Below are positions 1-5,511 of a stretch of 5,554 nucleotides of DNA, piece after piece. The position numbers and the translations under genes were made by a program. The notes beneath the pieces were generated by a model. The model did no database searches. It saw only the letters and a list, made by a program, of their open reading frames with translations, and had not been told where the DNA came from. This DNA is from Planctomycetota bacterium (GTDB lineage Bacteria > Planctomycetota > Brocadiia > SM23-32), in assembly GCA_030604585.1 (NCBI GenBank), contig JAUVVP010000176.1:1-5554 (forward strand), read 5' to 3'. Within the stretch, counting starts at the first letter, position 1, and each line of letters starts with the position of its first letter.

Positions 1-1
1 A

Positions 2-56
2 GCCTGTTGCGGATCCGGTGGCGCACCCTCGGGTGGCGTTGCGCCGCTGAACAGGC
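2..56. repeat. Imperfect inverted repeat in the pssA leader
   Basis: Bases 2-12 (gcctgttgcgg) pair with 44-56 (ccgctgaacaggc), giving 11 base pairs with a 2-base bulge. A competing inner pairing exists between ggcgca (20-25) and tgcgcc (40-45). No T-run follows, so it does not look like a standard intrinsic terminator. It lies just before the SD of the lipid synthase gene and could be a leader structure, or the tail of an upstream gene or transcript. Two forward frames are open from the window edge to stops at 48-50 and 61-63, but neither short peptide is recognisable. Confidence 0.35.
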
Positions 57-65
57 GGTCTGAAC

Positions 66-71
66 GGGAGA
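66..71 (+). promoter_or_regulatory. Ribosome binding site of the PssA-type gene
   Basis: The sequence gggaga ends 9 bases before the ATG at 81. This is normal SD spacing and supports that start. The reading frame has a stop at 48-50, so no long upstream extension is possible. Confidence 0.6.
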
Positions 72-80
72 ACAAACACA

Positions 81-791
81 ATGAACCTCAGGAAGCACTG
101 CCCCACTCTGGCTACTTTGGGCAATGCAGCGGCCGGAGTTGCGGCCTGCGGGTTTGCCGTCTCGGGCGACCCGGTGTTGGCAGCGCTGATGATCCTGGCC
201 GCGGTGCTGATGGACGCACTGGACGGCGTTCTGGCACGCTCGTTTGGCGCGACCAGCGAGTTCGGGGCGGAACTCGACTCGCTGGCGGACGTCATATCGT
301 TCGGCGTGGCGCCGGCGGTCGTGGTCGGCTCGCTCATCCCGGAGGGGTTCGGCCACATCGGGTGGGCAATGGCCGTCGGCTACGTTCTGTGCGCGGTGTG
401 GCGCCTGGGGCGGTTCAATGCCGAGCGGAAGGGGGAAGGGGGCCAGCATATGGAGTTCGCCGGGCTGCCTTCAACGGGCTCGGGCGCGGCTGCGGCCACG
501 GCGGTGCTGCTTCACGTGCGTCTGTCCGGCCTGTTTCAGGCGCACATGCTCCTGCCTTGCGTCCTGGTCCTGCTGGGAGCCCTGATGGTCAGCCGGATCC
601 CTTACAGGCACGTCGGCGTTATACTCTCGCGGGTGAATCCCGCCGTGGCGGTCGTCACTGCCGCGCTGTTCGTCGCCGGCTCGGTGTATTGGGAGTACGA
701 GTACCTGTTCGCTGCTCTGATGTGGACTTACACCCTGTCGGGTCCGCTGGCGGTGGCCAGGGAGAAGATCCGCGCCGTTCGCCACGCCTGA
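81..791 (+). CDS. pssA: CDP-diacylglycerol--serine O-phosphatidyltransferase (PssA-type CDP-alcohol phosphatidyltransferase)
   Basis: This integral membrane enzyme probably transfers the phosphatidyl group of CDP-diacylglycerol to L-serine, making phosphatidylserine, the precursor of phosphatidylethanolamine. The 236-residue protein carries the full CDP-alcohol phosphatidyltransferase signature: D45xxD48-G49xxA52R53, then G62, D66 and D70. In the family these aspartates bind metal and catalyse transfer. The SFGVAP stretch right after the motif (73-78), the RLGRFN segment (108-113) and FAGLPSTGSG (126-135) fit PssA (compare RLARFNV and FxGLPxPAA) better than PgsA or cardiolipin-type relatives. 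Hydrophobic stretches near 31-47, 71-86, 94-106, 136-148, 152-168, 188-201 and 207-219 look like membrane segments. Length is normal for PssA. ATG 81 has an SD at good spacing. A phosphatidylserine decarboxylase gene often neighbours pssA, but none can be recognised here. The family call is firm; the serine specificity is inferred from motif resemblance. Confidence 0.88.
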   Translation: MNLRKHCPTLATLGNAAAGVAACGFAVSGDPVLAALMILAAVLMDALDGVLARSFGATSEFGAELDSLADVISFGVAPAVVVGSLIPEGFGHIGWAMAVGYVLCAVWRLGRFNAERKGEGGQHMEFAGLPSTGSGAAAATAVLLHVRLSGLFQAHMLLPCVLVLLGALMVSRIPYRHVGVILSRVNPAVAVVTAALFVAGSVYWEYEYLFAALMWTYTLSGPLAVAREKIRAVRHA

Positions 792-923
792 CCCGCCATC
801 CCCCCACGAGTCGGGGTCCCTGCGCCGCTACTGAGTTCCGCCTGATGCTCCGGCGGCCGGGGCAGACATCTTGAACGCGATGGCGTCCTGGAAGGTCGGC
901 AGCGGACCGGGACGGCCCCCTCA

Positions 924-985
924 AGGCCGGCCGATACCCAGCATGTCGCCGCAAAACCCCCGGTTGTCCAACGTCCGGCCGGCCT
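924..985. repeat. 10-bp perfect inverted repeat in the pssA-agarase intergenic region
   Basis: The stretch 792-1095 has no convincing gene. Its clearest structure is aggccggccg (924-933) matched by its exact complement cggccggcct (976-985), with 42 bases between. Each arm contains the octamer GGCCGGCC. Another possible pairing is tcaagg (921-926) with ccttga (994-999). A 39-codon ATG frame at 880-999 has no SD and no recognisable product. Function is unknown; a transcript-level hairpin or a protein site are both possible. Confidence 0.35.
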
Positions 986-995
986 GCACGGCCCC

Positions 996-1024
996 TTGAC
1001 CCGGCGCGGCGGCCCCCATACAGT
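996..1024 (+). promoter_or_regulatory. Candidate sigma70-like promoter of the agarase-like gene
   Basis: TTGACC (996-1001, 5 of 6 match to TTGACA) is followed after exactly 17 bases by TACAGT (1019-1024, 4 of 6 match to TATAAT). The -10 lies in one of the few AT-richer spots of this gap. Transcription would start near 1031 and leave a leader of about 65 bases before the GTG at 1096. This rests on pattern alone, and the -10 is weak. Confidence 0.35.
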
Positions 1025-1082
1025 ATTCGCCGAGCGTGCAGCACGAGACCATCTACCGCCCCATGCAGGCGCCCTCGGGCCC

Positions 1083-1089
1083 GAGGAGA
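1083..1089 (+). promoter_or_regulatory. Ribosome binding site that decides the GTG start
   Basis: GAGGAGA lies 6 bases before the GTG at 1096, a strong SD at normal spacing. The in-frame ATGs at 1036 and 1063 lack a comparable site, and starting there would put 11-20 charged or polar residues in front of the signal peptide. The SD therefore argues for GTG 1096. Confidence 0.7.
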
Positions 1090-1095
1090 CGTGCC

Positions 1096-3192
1096 GTGAA
1101 GCGGACCACAATAGTCGTGATTGCGGCCCTCATCCTGCTCGCCCCGCAGGCCGATGTCAATGCGGAGACGCGCTTGCACCTGGCGACCCAGTACGACTGG
1201 GAAGAGAAGCTGGGCTTCTACCTGAGCTTCGAGGGAGCGACCCTCGCGGAACTGCCCCTGATCCTGGGCGTGGCCGACGGCGAGAATTGGCGGTTCGACA
1301 GATACCAGCCGGGGTTCGTGCCCGATACTCAGTACAGGATAAGGGCCGTCATCTCGCCCGAGCAGTCCGAACTCCTCCTGGACGACATCCCGGTGGCGGG
1401 CAGCGCCGGCGCGTGGCGGCGCGGCGACGGACCGGTGGCAGTCTACCACCGCCCTGCCTGGGCATCCGACCCGGGCGACTGGCTGGCCGTTGTGCACACC
1501 ATTTCCGTTTTCGTGACGCGGGAGGACGAGGAAGTCGAACGCCAGGTTTTCGATTTCCCGGACGCCGGGAGCCGCACCCCGCTGCGCCTCTTTGAGTACC
1601 CTCCGCCCGCCTCCGCACGGATGGACATCAGGTCGGGGGACACGGTGACCCTTGACGTGGTCCTGGAGTTCGCCGAAGCGGACCTGAACCGTTGGGCGCC
1701 GTTCATTGACCGCTACGGCCAGTGCCGTTACGCCGAGTGGCCCGGGAAGGTGCGCAGCGACCAGGAACTCCTCGCCGACGTGGCCGCCGAGGACGCTGAA
1801 CTCGCGAAGATGCAGCCGTCCCCCGACTACGACCGGTACGGCGGTTACCTGAAGGCCGGCCGGCGCTCGGAGGCGACGGGTTTCTTCCGTGTCGAACGGC
1901 GCGGCGACTACTGGTGGCTCATCTCACCCGAGGGCAATCCCTGCTTCTACACGGGCGTCACGGGGATCCCGGGCGCGATGTGGCCCGCCACGCCGGTCAG
2001 CGAGCGCGAGTACCTGTTCGAATGGCTGCCGCCTCGGGAAGGCGCGTGGGCGGGCTGCTGGGGGCAGAACTACTGGGGGATGACGGACGGGACGGAGTTT
2101 GTCTGTTTCCGTTCCGCCAACCTGATGCGCAAGTACGGCCCGGATGACTGGCGCGAACGGGACGTGGAGCGCGTCGTGCGCAGGCTGAAGGCGTGGGCGT
2201 TCAGCGGCGCCGGCAAATGGGGCGGCGCGGAGGGCATGCCGACGGTGCCCGTACTGCACCGCTGGGGCGTCCCGGGGCTCGTCAGGCATCCCGACGTGTT
2301 CGACCCGGAGGTGCGGGAGCAGTTCCGACGGGTGCTCGAAGGGCAGGTCGGTCCACGCAAGGACGATCCCATGGTGCTCGGTTGGACCCTCGGCAACGAG
2401 TACGACGAGATCGTCACGACCGACGAGGTGAAGGAAGTCCTGACCAAGCCCGCTGAGACGCCCGCCAAACGGGCACTCCTCGACTACGCCGTTGACGAGC
2501 TGTACGAGGGCTCCCTGGCGGACCTGGCGACCGCCTGGGAAGTGGAGGCCGGTGACCGCGAGGCGCTCTACGGGCTGAAGCCGTCGCCCCCCGACGAGGA
2601 CGTCGAGAAACTGCGCCTCCACTACGCGGACCGCTACTACGATTTCATCTACCGCACGGTCAAGGCCGCCGACCCCAACCACCTCTACATGGGGTTCTCG
2701 ATCGTTCCGGGATGGTGGGTCAACGAGGACGACTGGCGCATCAGCGCGCCGTACTGCGACGTGATCTGCCTGGACCGCTACAGCGAGGACTACGAATACG
2801 CGGCGCTCGCCCGGCTCAAGGCGGAATCCGACAAGCCGGTCTTCATTGGCGAGTTCAGCTTCCCGCAGTTCTACGATGGAGAGCGCGGGTTCGGCCGATA
2901 CGGGGCCATATCGGTGAAGAACGAAGAGGAGGCGGCGCAGTCCTACGAACGCTGGGTGCGCGATGCCACGAGCGACCCTTACTGCGTGGGCATGACCTGG
3001 TTCACCTACCGTGACCAGCCCCTCACCGGCCGTGGCCCGGGCCGTGGCGACAGGCTCGTGATCGGCGAGCGCTTCGCCTTCGGCCTGGTGACGGAAACCG
3101 ACCGACCCAAGTGGCCCCTCGTGAAGCGAAAGCGGGAGGTGAACCTAAAAGCCGTGCACTGGCGCCTGGAGGCTTCCACCACCGCCGAGTAG
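1096..3192 (+). CDS. Secreted GH50-like (agarase-type) glycoside hydrolase, clan GH-A
   Basis: This is probably an exported enzyme that cleaves beta-linked galactan or a related polysaccharide. From GTG 1096 it has 698 residues. Residues 1-23 form a classic signal peptide: KR, a hydrophobic core (IVVIAALILLA) and a V-N-A cleavage site before ET. Residues 24 to about 255 look like a beta-rich accessory domain. The barrel begins near residue 261 with TGFFRVE...WWLISPEG, the usual entry motif of agarase-like proteins. Further hallmarks are LKAWAFSGAGKWG (364-376), GWTLGNE with likely acid/base E435, DPNHLYMG (526-533), CDVICLDRYS (554-563), FIGEFSFP with likely nucleophile E586, and WFTYRDQPLTGR (635-646). 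The 151-residue spacing between the two glutamates suits the GH50 fold. GH50 agarases cleave agarose from its ends, but relatives in non-marine bacteria may have other substrates, so the exact specificity is open. An outside reading from ATG 1036 would give 718 residues. Confidence 0.82.
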   Translation: MKRTTIVVIAALILLAPQADVNAETRLHLATQYDWEEKLGFYLSFEGATLAELPLILGVADGENWRFDRYQPGFVPDTQYRIRAVISPEQSELLLDDIPVAGSAGAWRRGDGPVAVYHRPAWASDPGDWLAVVHTISVFVTREDEEVERQVFDFPDAGSRTPLRLFEYPPPASARMDIRSGDTVTLDVVLEFAEADLNRWAPFIDRYGQCRYAEWPGKVRSDQELLADVAAEDAELAKMQPSPDYDRYGGYLKAGRRSEATGFFRVERRGDYWWLISPEGNPCFYTGVTGIPGAMWPATPVSEREYLFEWLPPREGAWAGCWGQNYWGMTDGTEFVCFRSANLMRKYGPDDWRERDVERVVRRLKAWAFSGAGKWGGAEGMPTVPVLHRWGVPGLVRHPDVFDPEVREQFRRVLEGQVGPRKDDPMVLGWTLGNEYDEIVTTDEVKEVLTKPAETPAKRALLDYAVDELYEGSLADLATAWEVEAGDREALYGLKPSPPDEDVEKLRLHYADRYYDFIYRTVKAADPNHLYMGFSIVPGWWVNEDDWRISAPYCDVICLDRYSEDYEYAALARLKAESDKPVFIGEFSFPQFYDGERGFGRYGAISVKNEEEAAQSYERWVRDATSDPYCVGMTWFTYRDQPLTGRGPGRGDRLVIGERFAFGLVTETDRPKWPLVKRKREVNLKAVHWRLEASTTAE

Positions 3193-3198
3193 CGCAGG

Positions 3199-3301
3199 CG
3201 CCTTCCCGCCGAGGTCCAGTCGCCCGCCTTGAGCGAGAATCTATCCGTTGCGCAGGCGAACGAACAGATCCTTCGCGGCCCATCCGCCGCTCAGGATGAC
3301 A
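3199..3301 (+). repeat. REP-like imperfect palindromic repeat, left copy
   Basis: This copy lies just after the agarase-like stop. Recognisable blocks are gaatctatccgttg (3237-3250), aacgaacagatcc (3259-3271) and the right end ccgctcaggatgaca (3287-3301). All three recur in the same order and orientation at 3777-3911 with few changes. The element is partly self-complementary: aacagatcc (3263-3271) can pair with the atct and gtt parts of the first block. The left end is degraded (only cttccc...gagg resembles the other copy), so its boundary is approximate. Elements of this kind, ending in a TGTCAT-like motif and its complement, are common intergenic repeats whose translations give spurious peptides such as PLRMTKG. 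Confidence 0.6.
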
Positions 3302-3307
3302 AAAGGG

Positions 3308-3334
3308 AGAGGTGTCCCCGCAGCCGGGACCTCT
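3308..3334. repeat. Hairpin beside the left repeat
   Basis: agaggt (3308-3313) plus ccc (3316-3318) pairs with gggacctct (3326-3334), giving 9 base pairs with a 2-base bulge and a 7-base loop. It could help end the agarase-like transcript, but no T-run follows. It may belong to the neighbouring repeat, although the right copy has no obvious counterpart. The rest of 3335-3448 shows only a small hairpin, ggcct (3408-3412) with aggcc (3420-3424). Confidence 0.35.
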
Positions 3335-3448
3335 GGCGACCGTCCGGGCCCCCGCGTTCACTTATGCGGAGCGGCGGCTGCCATTGCGCTGAGGAATGTA
3401 CTCATATGGCCTTGCTTCCAGGCCGCAGAGGACGGATACTCCACCGAC

Positions 3449-3760
3449 ATGACACAGTACTATGTCTACATTATGACGAACAACTCCGGGACGCTTTACA
3501 CTGGCGTGACCAATGACCTGGTCCGTCGGGTCTACGAACACAAGCACAAGCTCGTGCCAGGCTTCACCAGGAGATACAACATCTCGCGGCTCGTCTATTT
3601 CGAATCAACATCGGATGTGCAGGCGGCCCTGACCCGGGAGAAGCAGATCAAGGGATGGGTCAGGGCCAAGAAACTTGCTGTGATCGAGTCGGTTAATCCC
3701 ATGGGACGCGACCTGAGCGAAGGCTGGTACGAAGGAGCGGCCGCGTCGCCAGGGCGATAG
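3449..3760 (+). CDS. Small GIY-YIG nuclease family protein
   Basis: This 103-residue stand-alone GIY-YIG domain protein is of the short COG2827/YhbQ-like kind. The GIY half is Y5-V-Y7 and the YIG half is Y17-T-G19, followed by TNDLVRRVYEHK (21-32), which carries the expected catalytic arginine (R26 or R27) and the tyrosine and histidine Y29 and H31. E64 in TREKQIKGW (62-70) is the likely metal-binding glutamate. The tail has NP (83-84) and DLS (88-90), usual for this group. All key residues appear present, so it should be an active nuclease; the natural substrate of these small proteins is poorly defined. No good SD precedes the ATG (gagga at 3428-3432 is 16 bases away). The frame is open upstream to 3248, but that part crosses the repeat and is not protein-like. 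A hand count of 3481-3720 gives 137 G+C of 240 (57%), against 163 of 240 (68%) at 4621-4860. Two repeat copies flank the gene, suggesting shared mobility. Confidence 0.85.
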   Translation: MTQYYVYIMTNNSGTLYTGVTNDLVRRVYEHKHKLVPGFTRRYNISRLVYFESTSDVQAALTREKQIKGWVRAKKLAVIESVNPMGRDLSEGWYEGAAASPGR

Positions 3761-3776
3761 GCCCGGGAGCCGCCTT

Positions 3777-3911
3777 TGTCATTCCGAGGCGTGGCCCCTT
3801 TGGCGCCGAGGAATCTATCTGTTGGGTACGGCCGATGGCCTCTCCAACGAACGGACAGGTCCCCGGCGGAGGCGCGTAGGCTCCGCAGCTCGTCGGCCGC
3901 CCAGGATGGCA
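3777..3911 (+). repeat. REP-like imperfect palindromic repeat, right copy
   Basis: This is the more complete copy, about 135 bases. Its left end tgtcattccgag (3777-3788) and right end cccaggatggca (3900-3911) form terminal inverted repeats that agree at 8 of 12 positions, every difference being a transition. Inner arms gaatctatctgttg (3811-3824) and aacggacaggtcc (3850-3862) are also complementary, with about 10 of 13 matching after one gap. The whole element could therefore fold into a long hairpin. It shares its ordered blocks with the left copy in the same orientation. The decay by transitions suggests an old insertion. Open frames across it (for instance from 3776) are artefacts of the repeat. 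Confidence 0.65.
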
Positions 3912-3962
3912 GAATGAAGAGCCGTCGCTTGCAGCAGTCGGCCAGATCCGATGTCATGCCTT

Positions 3963-4001
3963 GGCGGGGCCCCGCCGAAGAATGCGCGCACCTTCAGCGC
4001 G
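3963..4001. repeat. Perfect 14-bp palindrome and a second hairpin upstream of the GH51-like gene
   Basis: ggcggggccccgcc (3963-3976) is a perfect palindrome. It is followed by cgcgc (3985-3989) and gcgcg (3997-4001) around a 7-base loop. The pair ends about 20 bases before the SD of the next gene. It could be an operator for a dimeric repressor, an mRNA structure in the leader, or chance in G+C-rich DNA. No promoter could be assigned with confidence between the right repeat and this point. Confidence 0.35.
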
Positions 4002-4020
4002 TGAGTTCTCCGCCCGAACT

Positions 4021-4029
4021 AGAGAGGAG
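4021..4029 (+). promoter_or_regulatory. Ribosome binding site that decides the ATG 4039 start
   Basis: agagaggag ends 9 bases before the ATG at 4039. The frame is open back to a TTG at 3961, but that start has no SD, would lie beside the palindrome and would add a stretch rich in Arg, Ala and Glu not expected in the family. Confidence 0.65.
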
Positions 4030-4038
4030 TGCCACGGG

Positions 4039-5511
4039 ATGGCCGGAGGAACCCGTAGATCACGCACTCGCGTGCTCGTCGTCAATCCAACGGCGAGGTT
4101 CGACCTGTCTCCCTATCTGTACATGCAGTTCATGGAGCCGCTGGGGACAACGGACGGCTCCGTGGAGGCGGGGTGGGACTTCGTGCACGACCGCTGGAGG
4201 GAGGACCTGGTCCGCGTCACGCGAGAGCTGGCGCCGCCGCTTATCCGCTGGGGAGGCTGCTTCACCTCTTACTATCGCTGGAGGGAAGGGGTCGGCCCGC
4301 GGACACGGAGGAAGCCGATCCTGAATCTGTGCTGGGGCGGCGTCGAGACCAACCAGGTCGGCACGCACGAGTTCGCGGACTTCTGCCGGCAAGTGGGCGC
4401 CGAGCCGCTGATCGGCATCAACTTCGAGTCCGACGGCAGGCGGGGATGGGCCCGCCACCCCAAGGCCGGCCTAAGGTCGGCCGGCCCGAAAGAAGCGGCC
4501 CAATGGGTGGACTACTGCAACAACCCGTCCAACGCCGCAAGGAAAAAGAACGGCGCCAGGAAGCCCCTTAGCGTGCGCCTATGGCAGGTCGGCAACGAGA
4601 CTTCGTATGACCCGAACGGCTACGACTGCGAAACCGCTGCCAGGCGCACGCTCGCCTTCGCCCGGGCGATGCGCAAGGCCGACCCCGACATCCACCTGAT
4701 CGGCTGGGGCGACTCGGGCTGGGCCGGCAGGATGATGGAGGTGGCCGGCGAAGATCTGCAATGCCTGGCATTCCATCACCACTTCGACTCGGGGCTGCCC
4801 GATAGCCCACTGAAGGGCGCCGAGTACCGCAAGGACCCCGAACTGACCTGGCGCCACCTGATGAACGCCTGCAAGTCCACCGAGGCGGCGATCCAGCGGA
4901 TGCGCCAGGAGACCGCGGGCCATGACATCGCCCTCGCCATGACCGAGAGCCATTTCGGACTGCCCGGCCGGAACCGGTGCGAGGTGCTGTCGAGCTGGGC
5001 CGCCGGCGTCGCCAACGCGAGGGTATTGAACGTGCACGCGCGCAACGGCGACGTGCTCAAGATTGCCACCCTGGCCGACTTCTGCGGCACGCGGTGGATG
5101 AACAACGCCATCATGATCCCCACGCCCAAGGGCAGGGCCCAGGCCTACATGATGCCGGTTGCCCGCGTGATGGCCCTGTTCAGGAAGCACGCGGGCCGGA
5201 AGGCAATCGAGGTGACCGCCGTCCCCCATGGTCTGGACGTCACCGCAAGTCGGAGGGGCAGGCGGCTATTCCTGCACGTGATCAACACGAACCGGACGCG
5301 GTCGGTCCGCGCGAAGATCGAGGTGGAGGGCATGAGGATAGTCTCAGGCCGGGTTTTCCAAATCGTTGACGACCCAACGCGGGAGATTGACGGAACCGCC
5401 CCCGATCTGTTCGCCCCGACGGAGCGGGCCTTGCCCGCCGGCCGCAACTGGACCTTCCCCGCCGCATCGGTAAGTGCCGTCGAACTCCGCATCGAGGAGG
5501 CCGGCCGATGA
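4039..5511 (+). CDS. GH51-like alpha-L-arabinofuranosidase-related protein, divergent active site
   Basis: This 490-residue protein has the length and order of GH51 alpha-L-arabinofuranosidases: a catalytic barrel to about residue 385 and a C-terminal beta domain (about 393-485). It lacks a signal peptide, so it probably acts in the cytoplasm on imported oligosaccharides. Family landmarks are LYMQFMEPLG with E33, IRWGGCFTSYYRW (69-81), the following GVGP, WGGVETNQVGTHEF, and WQVGNE with likely acid/base E187 (N186 before it). The likely nucleophile is E303 in MTESHFG. The 116-residue spacing is close to the 119 of the characterised Geobacillus enzyme (E175/E294, recalled). Differences are notable: the usual R-x-PGGN motif is one residue shorter and reads R70-W-G-G-C; the usual nucleophile context DEWN is TESH; and the usual HxY substrate-site pair is H246-H-H248. 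The barrel and glutamates are convincing, but substrate specificity may differ from arabinofuranosides. It ends in an ATGA overlap with the next gene. Confidence 0.75.
   Translation: MAGGTRRSRTRVLVVNPTARFDLSPYLYMQFMEPLGTTDGSVEAGWDFVHDRWREDLVRVTRELAPPLIRWGGCFTSYYRWREGVGPRTRRKPILNLCWGGVETNQVGTHEFADFCRQVGAEPLIGINFESDGRRGWARHPKAGLRSAGPKEAAQWVDYCNNPSNAARKKNGARKPLSVRLWQVGNETSYDPNGYDCETAARRTLAFARAMRKADPDIHLIGWGDSGWAGRMMEVAGEDLQCLAFHHHFDSGLPDSPLKGAEYRKDPELTWRHLMNACKSTEAAIQRMRQETAGHDIALAMTESHFGLPGRNRCEVLSSWAAGVANARVLNVHARNGDVLKIATLADFCGTRWMNNAIMIPTPKGRAQAYMMPVARVMALFRKHAGRKAIEVTAVPHGLDVTASRRGRRLFLHVINTNRTRSVRAKIEVEGMRIVSGRVFQIVDDPTREIDGTAPDLFAPTERALPAGRNWTFPAASVSAVELRIEEAGR
4464..4486. repeat. Two GGCCGGCC octamers forming an inverted repeat inside the GH51-like gene
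   Basis: GGCCGGCC at 4464-4471 and 4479-4486 flank a 7-base spacer, so the region could form an 8-bp hairpin within the message. It encodes the AGLRSAGP part of the protein, so codon use explains some of it. The same octamer occurs at 925, 977, 1854 and 5499. Confidence 0.4.
5494..5500 (+). promoter_or_regulatory. Ribosome binding site of the downstream gene, inside the GH51-like gene
   Basis: GAGGAGG lies 7 bases before the ATG at 5508, within the last codons of the GH51-like gene. It is the strongest SD in the window and supports a real, coupled downstream gene. Confidence 0.65.

Noticed and set aside
880..999. 39-codon ATG frame in the pssA-agarase gap
   Set aside because: There is no SD, the composition is not protein-like and it overlaps the inverted repeat.
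1036..1095. ATG 1036 or ATG 1063 as the agarase-like start
   Set aside because: Neither has a comparable SD, and both place extra polar residues before a complete signal peptide that begins at GTG 1096.
655..1497. 280-residue minus strand frame, and the other long minus strand frames
   Set aside because: They are shadows of the real genes in G+C-rich DNA, with low-complexity composition rich in Arg, Gly and Pro and no recognisable domain.
3308..3334. Intrinsic terminator of the agarase-like gene
   Set aside because: A hairpin is present but no T-run follows, so it is listed only as a hairpin.
3248..3760. Longer 170-residue reading of the GIY-YIG gene starting at a TTG
   Set aside because: The extra N-terminal part is translated from the repeat and hairpin region and contains the typical spurious PLRMTKG peptide. 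The domain begins cleanly at ATG 3449.
3199..3911. CRISPR array
   Set aside because: There are only two diverged long repeats separated by a gene, without regular short repeats and spacers.
3929..3957. TTGCAG-17-TGTCAT as a promoter for the GH51-like gene
   Set aside because: The -35 matches only 3 of 6 positions and the -10 only 4 of 6; such pairs are expected by chance.
3961..4038. TTG 3961 as the GH51-like start
   Set aside because: There is no SD, it would begin at the palindrome, and ATG 4039 has a strong SD and suits the family length.
3776..4324. 182-residue + strand frame
   Set aside because: It starts in the right repeat and then runs over the start of the GH51-like gene in another frame. 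There is no SD and no recognisable domain.
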